From NCBI RefSeq assembly GCF_014648555.1, contig NZ_BMRI01000006.1, positions 188,849 through 228,725 of the forward strand: a stretch of DNA of 39,877 nt, in the 5' to 3' direction. The stretch is from Kitasatospora griseola (GTDB taxonomy: Bacteria > Actinomycetota > Actinomycetes > Streptomycetales > Streptomycetaceae). This document shows positions 31,029 to 39,320 of the stretch, one piece after another (the first letter of the stretch is position 1; each line of letters starts with the position of its first letter). A program made the translations under genes and the position numbers. The notes beneath the pieces are model-generated. The model was not told the DNA's origin. It saw nothing but the letters and a program-made list of their open reading frames with translations, and did not search any database.

Positions 31029-33020
31029 GTGAACGAGACCCGCACGACCCCGCCCCGGAAGGCCGACCGCAGGCCCGAGGAACCGGCGGAGAGCGCCGAA
31101 CCGACCGAGCACGACGAGGAGTTGCGCTACCGCCACCCGGGCGACAAGCGGCAGCTCGTCGGCCGGTCCATCTCCACCGGAACCATGGTGCGCCGCCTGC
31201 CGCAGCTGATCCGCCGTGCCCTGCACCTCGCCTGGCGCGCCGACCGGCGCTCCACCGTCCTGCTGCTGCTCGCCCAGGCGGCGAGCGGCGTCTTCGGGGC
31301 GCTCGCCCTGTACGCCACCACCGGCACGCTCGCGGCGCTGCTGCGCCCGGGCCCGGTCACCGTCCATCTCCGGGACGCCGCACCGTCGTTGGCGGTCCTG
31401 ACCGGGTCCGCCGCGCTCCGGGCGGTGCTGGGCATCGCCGTGCTGACGCTGTCGGGGCGGGTCGCGCCGCGGATCAACCGGGAGGCCGACATGGCGCTGA
31501 TCGAGGCCGGCTGCTCGGCCGAACTCGCCGCCTACGACGAGCCCCAGTACGGCGAGCGGTGGGAGGCGGCGGACCGCGGGGCGTCCACCACGCCCGACCT
31601 GCTGACCTCCGCCCAGGACGTGATCGCCTCCGCCGTCTCGCTGCTCGCCGCCGCCGGCGTGCTGGCCACCCTGCACCCGCTGCTCGTCCCGTTCCTCCTG
31701 CTCGGTTCGGTGCCCACCGGCGTCGCCGCCGTACGCACCGCTCGCATCCACTACCTGGCCGCCATCACCACCGGCGACGAGCGCCAGGCGCTGCGGATCT
31801 ACCGCTGGTACCTGATCGACAAGGGTCGGGCCGACCAGGTGCGCTCCGACCAGGTGCTGCCGTTCATGCTGGACAAGTACCGCAAGGCCGAGGCCCGGAT
31901 CGTCACCGTCACCGACCGCGCCGGGCGCGAGGCGGCGCGGGCCTCGCTGTTCGCCGCGCTGGGCACCGGCGCCGGGGCGGCGCTGATGTGGGGAGCGCTG
32001 CTCTACCTGGTCTCCTCCGGCCGGATCGGCCTGGCCGCGGCCGGCTCCGCGACGTTCGCGCTGCGCACGGCCGCCGGCGGCGTGCAGGGCATGGTCGGCA
32101 ACGGCGCCCGGCTGTACCGGATGGGGCTCTACCTGGACGACTACTTCACCTTCCTGGACGAGGCCGGCGGCCACCGGATCGCCCGCGGCAGCATCGTCCC
32201 CGGCCCGCCGAAGACCATCGAGGTCACCGGCCTGACCTACACCTACCCGGGCGGGCAGCAGGAACCGGCGCTGCGCGGCATCGACCTGACGCTCACCCAG
32301 GGCGAGGTGGTGGCGGTGATCGGGCAGAACGGCTCCGGCAAGTCGACCTTCCTGAAGCTGCTCTCCGGCCTGTACCTGCCGCAGCCCGGCGGCGGGCGGA
32401 TCAGCTGGGACGGCGTCCCGATCGGCGACCTCGACGCCGACGCGCTGTTCCGTCAAGTCGCCCGCGTCCCGCAGGAGTTCGCCCGCTGGCCGCTGCAGGC
32501 GGCGGAGAACGTCCACCTCGGCCAGTACGACGGCGACCCGGCCCCGGCGGTCGCCGCCGCCGCTGCCCTGACCGGTTTCGACGAGACCGTCGCCCGGCTG
32601 CGCTCCGGCTGGCGGACCCTGCTCGCCCAGGGCTGGCAGGGCGGCGCGGAACTCTCCGGCGGCGGCTGGCAGCGCGGCGCCGTCTCCCGCGCGTTCTTCC
32701 GCACCGCCCGCCGCCCGGGCCTGCTGATCCTCGACGAGCCGACCTCCGACCTGGACCCCCGCGCCGAGCACCGCATCCTGCACTCCCTGCGCGCCCTCGC
32801 CCCCGGCCGGATCACCCTCCTGGTCACCCACAACCTCGCCAACGCCCGCCTCGCCGACCGGGTGATCGTGGTCGACCGGGGCCGCATCGTCCAGACCGGC
32901 ACTTGGGACGAACTCGCCCACTGCGACGGCCTGTTCCGCGAACTCCTCGACCTCCAGGCCGACCGCACCGTTCCCGCCCAGCGCCCGCGCCCCGGTCAGC
33001 ACCCGCACCCCACCGGGTGA
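31029..33020 (+). CDS. ABC exporter, fused membrane and ATPase domains
   Basis: 663 residues from GTG 31029 (GGGAG upstream). A charged N-terminus of about 55 residues precedes a six-helix exporter domain, then an ATPase domain: Walker A GQNGSGKST (about 431), Q-loop RVPQEFARWPL, signature ELSGGGWQRGAVSRAF (about 540; LSGGG replaces LSGGQ), Walker B LLILDEPTSDLD and H-loop VTHNLAN. There is no peptidase domain, so it does not itself cut leader peptides. ABC exporters of this type with SGGxWQR signatures are often found with actinobacterial peptide clusters. The substrate is unknown; export of the lanthipeptide 5.5 kb away is possible but unsupported by operon structure. Confidence 0.9.
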   Translation: MNETRTTPPRKADRRPEEPAESAEPTEHDEELRYRHPGDKRQLVGRSISTGTMVRRLPQLIRRALHLAWRADRRSTVLLLLAQAASGVFGALALYATTGTLAALLRPGPVTVHLRDAAPSLAVLTGSAALRAVLGIAVLTLSGRVAPRINREADMALIEAGCSAELAAYDEPQYGERWEAADRGASTTPDLLTSAQDVIASAVSLLAAAGVLATLHPLLVPFLLLGSVPTGVAAVRTARIHYLAAITTGDERQALRIYRWYLIDKGRADQVRSDQVLPFMLDKYRKAEARIVTVTDRAGREAARASLFAALGTGAGAALMWGALLYLVSSGRIGLAAAGSATFALRTAAGGVQGMVGNGARLYRMGLYLDDYFTFLDEAGGHRIARGSIVPGPPKTIEVTGLTYTYPGGQQEPALRGIDLTLTQGEVVAVIGQNGSGKSTFLKLLSGLYLPQPGGGRISWDGVPIGDLDADALFRQVARVPQEFARWPLQAAENVHLGQYDGDPAPAVAAAAALTGFDETVARLRSGWRTLLAQGWQGGAELSGGGWQRGAVSRAFFRTARRPGLLILDEPTSDLDPRAEHRILHSLRALAPGRITLLVTHNLANARLADRVIVVDRGRIVQTGTWDELAHCDGLFRELLDLQADRTVPAQRPRPGQHPHPTG

Positions 33021-33104
33021 ATGACGCGCCGGGTGACCGAGTGTCCGGTGTGTCGACTTCTGCCCGGTTTGTCATGGTCCTAGCCTGCCCGGGGAGGTTG
33101 TCAC

Positions 33105-35057
33105 ATGATGATTATCGGAGCGTCACACTCAGTCACCACGGCCGCGCCCGCGCGCCTGCGCCCACGAGGACGGTGGTCCGGCCTGCGCCGCCGGTTAACA
33201 GTCGCTGCGGTGGGCGGCGTCGCGGTGGCGGGGTCGCCGATCCTGACGGCGACCCCCGCCTCGGCGGCGACGGTGGACATCCGCACCGTGTGCACCGCCT
33301 CGTCCACTTCCGGCACGACGATCACGCTGACCGGGGACTGCACCACCACGGACAACCTCACCGTCCCCGACGGGTACACCCTGAACGGCGCCGGCCACAC
33401 GATCACCGCGACCGACCCTTCCCTGGCCGACCCGCTGCTGGGTCCGGTGGTGGGCAACGCCGCCGGCGCCACCACGATGAACATCGAGAACCTGACCGTC
33501 CAGGGCGACTACCTGCCCCGCGATCCGGCCGATTCCCGGACGAACGCCCCGTACTTCGGGATCAGGTTCCTGTCCGCGTCGGGGTCGCTGTCGAACGTGA
33601 CGGTCACCGGGATCACCCGGCACCAGACCTACAACTTCGGCCAGGCGATCAACGTGGACGCCACCAGTGGCGGCCCGCGGACCGTGACCGTCACCGGCGT
33701 CCACGTGTCGGACTTCCAGAAGAACGGCCTGACCGCCAACGGCACCGCGACCATGAACGTCACCGGCTCCACCCTCGGCCCGCCGGACATGGCCATTCCG
33801 CTGCCCGCGCCGCCGATCACCGGCAACATCGCGCAGAACTCGGTGCAGTACTTCAACTCCAGCGGCACCTTCACCGACAACACCGTGGTGACGTACACGG
33901 CCAACAACTCGGTGAGCAGCTCCACCGGGATGCTGCTGTTCACCGCGAACAACGTGACGGTCGATCACAACAGCATCACCGGCCCGAACGGCGCCGACGT
34001 CGGGATCAACGTCACCGGCGGTACGAACATCACCATCTCGTACAACGACATCACCCGGTCGCCCATCCAGCCGCCCCTGCGCGACTTCTGGGGCTACGGC
34101 ATCGCGGGCTACTCCGGCGCCGCCGCGACCACCACCCTGATCTGCAACACCTTCTCCGGCTGGAACCAGAACCTGTTCGGGGGCCTGACCCAGCCGCCCT
34201 GCATCATCACCCCGTCCCTGCACAACGGGACGGTCGGCGTCGACTACACCGACGTGGTCGAGGCGGTCACCGAGAACCCCGACCCGGACCTCACCTGGAC
34301 CGTCCTCTCCGGCGACTTCCCGCCCGGGCTGACGCTGAACCCGGACGGGACGATCACCGGCACCCCCACCACGGCGGGCAGCTACACGTTCGTCGTCCAG
34401 GTCTCCGACCCCGTCGACGGCACCTCGACCCGCGAGTACACCATCGTCGTCGACGCGGCGGCTCCCGGGCTGACCCTCGCCAAGACCGCGACCGCCACGA
34501 ACGCCGAAGGGCGCCCGGTCGACGAACTCACCGAGGCCGGTGATGTCGTGACCTACGCCTTCGACGTGCACAACACCGGCAACGTGCCGTTCGGCGCCCT
34601 GACGATCGCCGAAACCGGGTTCTCCGGCACCGGCGCCCCCGGCCCGATCACCTGCGCCCCCACCCCGCTCGGCGGCACCCTCGCCGCAGGAGCCTCCACC
34701 CACTGCACCGCCACCTACACGGTCACCGAGGCCGACATCGCCGCCGGCGGATCCCTGCGCAACACCGCCACCGCCTCCGGCCTGCTGCCCGACGGCGCCA
34801 CCTTCAGCTCCGAACCGGCCACCACCTCCCTGCCGATCACGCCGGCCGGCCCCACGCCGCCCCCCACCCACCGGCCGACGCACCAGCCCACCCGGCCTCC
34901 GGGCCACCGTCCCGAGGGCCCGGAGGTGAACACCGGCGGCTCACTGGCCGACACCATCGCCTCGCCCCTGGCCTGGCCGGTCACCGGCGCTGCGGTACTC
35001 CTGACCGCCGCCGTCCTGGCCGCCACCGCACTCCTGCGCAGCAGGCGCCGCCCCTGA
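33105..35057 (+). CDS. Secreted beta-helix surface protein with C-terminal membrane anchor
   Basis: 650 residues from ATG 33105, preceded by GGGGAGG. A long twin-Arg-containing signal peptide (to about residue 54) is followed by a right-handed beta-helix (about 55-360; many N/T/V repeats such as NNVTVDHNSITG and TNITISYNDITR). Next come a putative Ig-like domain (PSLHNGTVGVDYTD ... TITGTPTTAGSYTF), a DUF11-like domain (LTLAKTATATNAEG) and a Pro/His-rich stalk. It ends with a helix (VTGAAVLLTAAVLAATALL) and RSRRRP. VNTGG lies before the helix, but no clean LPxTG is seen. Codon 31 is TTA, implying bldA-dependent translation. A sortase gene follows. Confidence 0.85.
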   Translation: MMIIGASHSVTTAAPARLRPRGRWSGLRRRLTVAAVGGVAVAGSPILTATPASAATVDIRTVCTASSTSGTTITLTGDCTTTDNLTVPDGYTLNGAGHTITATDPSLADPLLGPVVGNAAGATTMNIENLTVQGDYLPRDPADSRTNAPYFGIRFLSASGSLSNVTVTGITRHQTYNFGQAINVDATSGGPRTVTVTGVHVSDFQKNGLTANGTATMNVTGSTLGPPDMAIPLPAPPITGNIAQNSVQYFNSSGTFTDNTVVTYTANNSVSSSTGMLLFTANNVTVDHNSITGPNGADVGINVTGGTNITISYNDITRSPIQPPLRDFWGYGIAGYSGAAATTTLICNTFSGWNQNLFGGLTQPPCIITPSLHNGTVGVDYTDVVEAVTENPDPDLTWTVLSGDFPPGLTLNPDGTITGTPTTAGSYTFVVQVSDPVDGTSTREYTIVVDAAAPGLTLAKTATATNAEGRPVDELTEAGDVVTYAFDVHNTGNVPFGALTIAETGFSGTGAPGPITCAPTPLGGTLAAGASTHCTATYTVTEADIAAGGSLRNTATASGLLPDGATFSSEPATTSLPITPAGPTPPPTHRPTHQPTRPPGHRPEGPEVNTGGSLADTIASPLAWPVTGAAVLLTAAVLAATALLRSRRRP

Positions 35058-35135
35058 CCCACCGGCACACCGCCCGACCGCCCGCCGGCCCTCCCGGGCC
35101 GGCGGGCGCACCTGTCGCAGAGAGGCCGAACGCCC

Positions 35136-35822
35136 ATGACGGTGCACCACCGCGACACCCCCGCCGGTCGGTCACTGCGGGCCGGGTCGCTGATCCTGCT
35201 GCTCGCCGCCGCCGGACTGCTCGACCGCCACGCCCTCCCCCACCCCCGACCGGCGCCACCCGCCGGACAGGTCGCCGGCGTCGACATGAACGGCAAGCCC
35301 GTCCGACTCGACCCGGGCGCGGCCCCGCTCCCGGGACAGCAGCGGGAACAGGACGCCGAACCGGACGGCGCAGGCCGGTTCATCGTCCCCTCGGTCGGCC
35401 TCGACGTGCCCCTGGGGACCATGAACGAGGTCGACGGATCGGTCGTCCCGCCCGGCTTCACCTCCGCCTACCGCATCACCAACCTCGGCACCCCCACCGC
35501 CCCCGAGGCCGGCACCGTCTACATCGCCATGCACTCCCTCCGCCGGGGCGCAGTCGGCCCCGGCAACTACCTCTTCGCCCTCGACACCGGCGCCTCCAGA
35601 CTCGCCCCCGGCGCCACCATCAACGCCGGCGGCACCCACTACCTGGTCGACCGGGCCACCACCATCCCGAAGACCGACCTCCCGACCGCCACCACCATCT
35701 GGGCCGACGTCCCCGGCCGCCTGGTCGTCCTCACCTGCCTCGAAAAACCCGACGACACCCCAGCCGTCGACAACTTCGTCATCACCGCCCACCTCGCCCC
35801 CTCCGACGAGGACACGCCGTAA
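35136..35822 (+). CDS. Class E/F-like sortase
   Basis: 228 residues from ATG 35136. One N-terminal membrane helix (SLILLLAAAGLLDR) and a Pro-rich linker precede the sortase barrel (about 80-220). Conserved steps: FIVPSVGLDVPLG, catalytic His in TVYIAMHSLRRG and catalytic Cys in LVVLTCLEKP. The Arg usually found shortly after the Cys (as YRDN in relatives) reads AVDN here. It should act outside the membrane, and the adjacent surface protein, 78 nt upstream, is its likely substrate. The missing Arg makes activity or subclass uncertain. Confidence 0.85.
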   Translation: MTVHHRDTPAGRSLRAGSLILLLAAAGLLDRHALPHPRPAPPAGQVAGVDMNGKPVRLDPGAAPLPGQQREQDAEPDGAGRFIVPSVGLDVPLGTMNEVDGSVVPPGFTSAYRITNLGTPTAPEAGTVYIAMHSLRRGAVGPGNYLFALDTGASRLAPGATINAGGTHYLVDRATTIPKTDLPTATTIWADVPGRLVVLTCLEKPDDTPAVDNFVITAHLAPSDEDTP

Positions 35823-35860
35823 CCCGCGGGCCGGGCCGGAGAGGGCCGGCCGACTCCCCG

Positions 35861-36499
35861 TCAGTCGAGCCGGGGCGCGGTCAGTCCCGCCGTCAGGAAG
35901 GCGACCACGGTGGGGAGTTCGGGGAAGGGCGGGACGGGGGCGGACGCCGCGTCGGTGGCGAGGGGGCGGCCGTAGGTCTCCAGGAGGGCAGTGAAGGCGA
36001 GCCGCCAGCGGTCGGTGATCTCGTGGACGGTCAGGTCGGGCATCGCACGGCCGAGGACGACCTCGAACGGCGCGGTGCCTGCCCAGGGGGAGCTGCTGAG
36101 CGGGCGGTCGGCGGCCAGCATGGTCTGGGCGAGCAGGCGGCAGAGCATTTGGCCGCGCTCGGTGCGCACCAGTTCGTCGAAGGGTTCGGCGACGGCCGTG
36201 ACCAGGGTCCGGACCTGCGCCGGCCCGGTGGTGGCGGGGTGCCGGGTGGCGGCCTCCAGCCGGTCGTGCCAGAGCGGGAGCAGCTCGCGTCCGAGGAGTG
36301 CCGTGACCAGGCCGTCCCGGGAGCCGAAGTGGTAGTGCACCGCGCCGGGGTTGAGTCCGGCCTCCGCGTTGATCGCCCGCACCGAGACCTGGCCGACCCC
36401 GCGCTGGAGGAAGAGCCGCTCGGCGGCCGCGAGCAGCCGGTCCCGGGTGGTGGCGGGGTCGGGGGTCTGGGTCGGGTTCTGGGCTGGTTCGTCCGGCAT
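35861..36499 (-). CDS. TetR-family transcriptional regulator
   Basis: 212 residues from ATG 36499. N-terminal helix-turn-helix at about 18-65: TRDRLLAAAERLFLQRG, VSVRAINAEAGLNPGAVHYH then FGSRDGLVTAL. The C-terminal two thirds are helical and should form the ligand-binding dimer. It is divergent from an SDR dehydrogenase with palindromes between them, the usual TetR arrangement, so it probably represses that gene and itself. It converges on the sortase gene. Confidence 0.93.
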   Translation of the reverse strand: MPDEPAQNPTQTPDPATTRDRLLAAAERLFLQRGVGQVSVRAINAEAGLNPGAVHYHFGSRDGLVTALLGRELLPLWHDRLEAATRHPATTGPAQVRTLVTAVAEPFDELVRTERGQMLCRLLAQTMLAADRPLSSSPWAGTAPFEVVLGRAMPDLTVHEITDRWRLAFTALLETYGRPLATDAASAPVPPFPELPTVVAFLTAGLTAPRLD

Positions 36500-36534
36500 G
36501 CCGCCATTGCATCACGTGAGCTCGGGTTACCATC

Positions 36535-36547
36535 CAATCAGTGATTG
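36535..36547. promoter_or_regulatory. TetR operator candidate CAATCA-G-TGATTG
   Basis: A perfect 13-bp palindrome directly after TACCAT (36528-36533), the likely -10 box of the SDR gene. GATTGG at 36554-36559 gives a further half-site that pairs with CCAATC at 36534-36539. A repressor here would cover the transcription start. Confidence 0.6.
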
Positions 36548-36628
36548 AACTCCGATTGGCAGACGTTCGAGGGGACGTCCCGGCCAGTCCCGTGCGCCCC
36601 CGCGCACAGTGATCGAAAGGCTCGCACC

Positions 36629-37456
36629 ATGGGTATCTACGCCGTCACCGGCTCCGCTTCGGGAATGGGCGCCGCCAGCGCCGCCGTCCTCCGGGAGAAC
36701 GGGCACACCGTCATCGGCGTCGACCTCCACGACGCCGACATCACCGCCGACCTCGGCACCGCGGAGGGCCGCCGGTCCGCCGTCCAGGGAATCCTGGACG
36801 CCTCCGGCGGGCTCCTGGACGGCGTGGCCGCGGTGGCCGGCGTCGGACCCGCGATGAAGGACGCCGGCGCGGTCGCCTCCATCAACTACTTCGGCCCGGT
36901 CGCCCTGCTGGAGGGCCTGCGCCCGGCGCTCGCCCGCTCCTCGGCGGGGCGCGCCGTCGTGATCGGCTCCAACTCCTCAACCACCGTCCCGATGATCGAC
37001 GAGAAGCTGGTCGACCTGCTGCTCGCGGGCGACGAGGACGCGGCCCGCGACCACGCCCGGTCCGCCCAGGCGGCGCTCCCCGCCGAGCTGGGGCAGTCCG
37101 CGCCGAGCATCTCCGCCTACGCGACCTCCAAGTTCGCGCTGGCCCGCTGGGTGCGCCGGACGGCGGTCACGCCGTCGTGGGCCCGCGAAGGCGTGCTGCT
37201 CAACGTCATCGCCCCGGGCGCGGTGATCACCCCGCTGATGCTCGGCTCCACCGGCGCGGGCGAGGAGCCGGACGCCGACGACTTCCCCACCCCGATGCCG
37301 CTGGGCGTCTTCGGCCGCCCCGAGGACATCGCCTTCTGGGTGCACCAGTTCCTGCGGCCGGAGGCCCGTTTCACCACCGGAGCCACCCTGTTCGTCGACG
37401 GCGGCACCGACGCCGCGATGCGCCCGGACGCCCAGCCCACCGCGCTGACCTTCTGA
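36629..37456 (+). CDS. Short-chain dehydrogenase/reductase, 3-alpha-HSD-like
   Basis: 275 residues from ATG 36629 (GAAAGG upstream). NAD(P)-binding motif TGSASGMG at about 7-14. VDLHDADITADLGTAEGRR matches the acidic region after beta-2 in 3-alpha-hydroxysteroid dehydrogenase/carbonyl reductases, suggesting NAD(H). Catalytic Ser lies in VIGSNSSTT and YATSK carries the Tyr and Lys. The insertion between Ser and Tyr (VDLLLAGDEDAARDHARSA) is also typical of this branch. The C-terminus FTTGATLFVDGGTDA is standard. It reduces or oxidises a hydroxyl/keto substrate; the native one is unknown. Controlled by the divergent TetR. Confidence 0.92.
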   Translation: MGIYAVTGSASGMGAASAAVLRENGHTVIGVDLHDADITADLGTAEGRRSAVQGILDASGGLLDGVAAVAGVGPAMKDAGAVASINYFGPVALLEGLRPALARSSAGRAVVIGSNSSTTVPMIDEKLVDLLLAGDEDAARDHARSAQAALPAELGQSAPSISAYATSKFALARWVRRTAVTPSWAREGVLLNVIAPGAVITPLMLGSTGAGEEPDADDFPTPMPLGVFGRPEDIAFWVHQFLRPEARFTTGATLFVDGGTDAAMRPDAQPTALTF

Positions 37457-37462
37457 GCATCC

Positions 37463-37500
37463 GGCGCGGTGGGGCCGCTCCGGAGCGGCCCCACCGCGCC
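37463..37500 (+). terminator. 38-bp perfect palindrome terminator
   Basis: GGCGCGGTGGGGCCGCTCC (37463-37481) is followed immediately by its exact reverse complement (37482-37500), 7 nt after the SDR stop. There is no T-run; in RNA it would fold into a stable hairpin with a minimal loop. Confidence 0.75.
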
Positions 37501-37640
37501 GTCGCCCCGGCGTCGTGGCCGTACCGCCGTTCGGCCCAGTGCGCCACCCGTCCGGTGGACTGCCGGAAACCGGTGCGTCCGGCGGTCGTTGTCCCTGCGA
37601 CGCGGCCACCGCACGCACCGGAACACCAGGGGGAACATTC

Positions 37641-38150
37641 ATGAACACCGCATTCCGCGGCACCCTGCTGGCCACCGCTCCGCTGTTCGCCGCCGTCCCG
37701 CTGATGGTCGACGCCTCGGCCCGCTTCCAGCCGCCCACCACCGACGCGACGTGCGTCCTCCACGGTCACGGGGCCGAGGTTCGCGGCTCCGGCACGCTGG
37801 CGATGACCGGCACCGCGACCTGCGTGGACGCCGCCGGCGCGCCCGTCGCCGCCGGGACCTTCGCGCGGTCCGTCGCCGTGTCGGACACCGAGTGCGACGG
37901 CGACGAGGACGCTTCCACCACCGTCCGGTGGAACGACGGAACCGCCTCCACCGTCAGCTACGGCAAGGGCAAGGTCGTGACGGCGAACGGCACCGCCTCG
38001 TTGATCGCCGACGGCGCCGTCACCGCCGACAGCACGCGCTTCGCCGGCGACACCGTCCACGCCGTGGGCACCAGCACCGGCACCGGCTGTGGCGTCGCGG
38101 CCGGGAAGGCCACCGTCGACTCGACCCTCGTGCTGCGCCTCATCCACTGA
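37641..38150 (+). CDS. Small secreted protein of unknown function
   Basis: 169 residues from ATG 37641 after AGGGGGAA. Residues 1-27 form a signal peptide (MNTAFRGTLLATAPLFAAVP ... ASA). The mature protein has four Cys, a central VRWNDGTASTVSY and alternating beta strands rich in Thr, Ala and Gly, suggesting a disulfide-bonded beta-barrel or sandwich. Similar small secreted beta proteins are common in Streptomyces but functionally undefined. It stands alone between two terminator-like hairpins. Confidence 0.8.
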   Translation: MNTAFRGTLLATAPLFAAVPLMVDASARFQPPTTDATCVLHGHGAEVRGSGTLAMTGTATCVDAAGAPVAAGTFARSVAVSDTECDGDEDASTTVRWNDGTASTVSYGKGKVVTANGTASLIADGAVTADSTRFAGDTVHAVGTSTGTGCGVAAGKATVDSTLVLRLIH

Positions 38151-38194
38151 AGTCCACCGAGCCCGTCGAGCCCGCTGACGGCCGTGCAGGACAA

Positions 38195-38218
38195 GCCCGA
38201 CATTCCGGGCGGTCTTTT
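38195..38218 (+). terminator. Weak terminator of the small secreted protein
   Basis: GCCCG and CGGGC (38195-38199, 38206-38210) form a short stem, followed by GGTCTTTT. It lies 45 nt after the stop codon. Confidence 0.35.
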
Positions 38219-38312
38219 GCCTGCGTTTGCACAAGGGGCGTTTTGGTGCGATCGACCGACGGGCCGGAGGTAGCGTTCCGTGTCCAGGCCGGAACTCACC
38301 GTGCGGTGGGTT

Positions 38313-38345
38313 GTCGTGGTCGGTGAGGCGAACACCGACCACGAC
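38313..38345. other. 13-bp perfect stem-loop
   Basis: GTCGTGGTCGGTG (38313-38325) and its reverse complement (38333-38345) surround a 7-nt loop, AGGCGAA. It lies 31 nt upstream of the next gene start, in a gap without other genes, so it could be a 5' leader structure or a bidirectional terminator. Confidence 0.7.
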
Positions 38346-38376
38346 GAAGGGCCATTCACAGCAAGGACTCTGAGAG

Positions 38377-38643
38377 ATGCTTGAAGGACCCGCTCGGGAT
38401 CGAGCGATCATGCCGTCGATGGCTCCACACGCTAGCAGGGTGTGGAGGTTGAGTGAGGGATTGCCCCGGCTGCGCGCGGTCCGATTCTCCGCGCGGCTGG
38501 GCGCACTGCTGGCGGTTCCGGCGCTGCTGTGGGCGGCGGCCGGTGAGGGGCCGATCGGTTGGGAACGGGTGACGCTGGTCCTGGCGTTGCTGCGGATCGC
38601 GCAGGATGCGCAGGTCAGCGGAGTGCTGCTCGACCGGCGCTGA
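38377..38643 (+). CDS. Small hydrophobic protein of unknown function
   Basis: 88 residues from ATG 38377; GTG at 38440 is a later alternative with AGCAGG upstream. The second half has one likely membrane helix (LGALLAVPALLWAAAGEG) and an amphipathic segment (ERVTLVLALLRIAQDAQVSG). The first 25 residues have poorer codon character and contain an 8-bp inverted repeat, so the shorter form may be correct. Family not recognised. Confidence 0.45.
   Translation: MLEGPARDRAIMPSMAPHASRVWRLSEGLPRLRAVRFSARLGALLAVPALLWAAAGEGPIGWERVTLVLALLRIAQDAQVSGVLLDRR
38423..38447. other. 8-bp inverted repeat, CTCCACAC/GTGTGGAG
   Basis: Arms at 38423-38430 and 38440-38447 around GCTAGCAGG. It overlaps the 5' part of the small hydrophobic gene and the alternative GTG start, so a fold here could affect ribosome access. 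Confidence 0.5.
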
Positions 38644-38656
38644 TCGATCCGGAGGC

Positions 38657-38679
38657 CGGCCGGGCGTCGCGCCCGGCCG
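38657..38679 (+). terminator. GC hairpin after the small hydrophobic gene
   Basis: A 10-bp perfect stem, CGGCCGGGCG/CGCCCGGCCG, closes a TCG loop 14 nt past the stop codon. There is no T-run. Confidence 0.5.
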
Positions 38680-38800
38680 ACCCCTGCGCCCCGGCGCGCC
38701 GTTGCGCGCGGGGCGCCGTCCGCGCGCCGGGCCGTGCCGCCCCGCGCCCCCGCCTCGAACGGCGGTTCCTTTCCGCCGAGTTGACGCCGAAGGAGTCACG

Positions 38801-39232
38801 GTGTCCGGTCACCGGACCGCGCCCGCACTCGGGTACGCGGCGTTCGTCCAGCTGCGCCACCACCCGTACGAGCAGTACGCCCACGCCCGCCTGGGCGATG
38901 CCGACCTCAGCCGCCGGGTCGTCCAACAGGCCCTGCGGCGCACCGAGTTGAGCTGGCCCGCAGTGCTGGCCTCCGATCCGGACGCGTTCGCCTGGCGGGT
39001 GCTGGGCGAGGCGGTCGCGGACGCCCTGGCGCGCTCGGCCCGCCCGGGCGCCGACGCGCTGCACCGGACCCTGCCCGCCCGTGCCGCGGACGCCGCGCTC
39101 CTGCACGAGCAGTTGGGGATGCCGACCGGCGCGGCGGCCGAGCTGATGGGACTCGGCGAACCCCAGCTGCAGGTCGAACTGCGCACCGCCCGCCGCCTGC
39201 TCACCGGAACGAGGAGCCGCCCCACCGCCTGA
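38801..39232 (+). CDS. Sigma-factor-like protein with degenerate region 2/region 4
   Basis: 143 residues from GTG 38801, with AAGGAG 7 nt upstream. FVQLRHHPYEQYAHARLGDADLS and the following helices resemble region 2 of ECF sigma factors (FxxLxxxxYxxLxxxAxxxxGD). The C-terminal part resembles region 4: a helix with ADAALLHEQLGMPTGAAAEL, then MGLGEPQLQVELRTARRLL. It is shorter than a normal ECF factor, and neither the core-binding helix nor the recognition helix fits closely. It may be a sigma-like regulator that does not bind promoters alone. No anti-sigma gene adjoins it. Confidence 0.7.
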   Translation: MSGHRTAPALGYAAFVQLRHHPYEQYAHARLGDADLSRRVVQQALRRTELSWPAVLASDPDAFAWRVLGEAVADALARSARPGADALHRTLPARAADAALLHEQLGMPTGAAAELMGLGEPQLQVELRTARRLLTGTRSRPTA

Positions 39233-39287
39233 CACCGACACCCGGCCCCACAGCGGCCCCGGCGCCGAAGCCGCCCGGCCGCCGCCA

Positions 39288-39320
39288 CCGGCGCACTCCG
39301 TCCCCCCGGGGGTGCGCCGG
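39288..39320 (+). terminator. Hairpin after the sigma-like gene
   Basis: CCGGCGCAC and GTGCGCCGG (39288-39296, 39312-39320) form a 9-bp stem with an inner CCCCC/GGGGG stretch, 56 nt beyond the stop. Confidence 0.45.

Noticed and set aside
38356..38799. Leftward 147-codon frame
   Set aside because: It is composed of Arg/Pro/Gly-rich antisense sequence across hairpins and the small hydrophobic gene.
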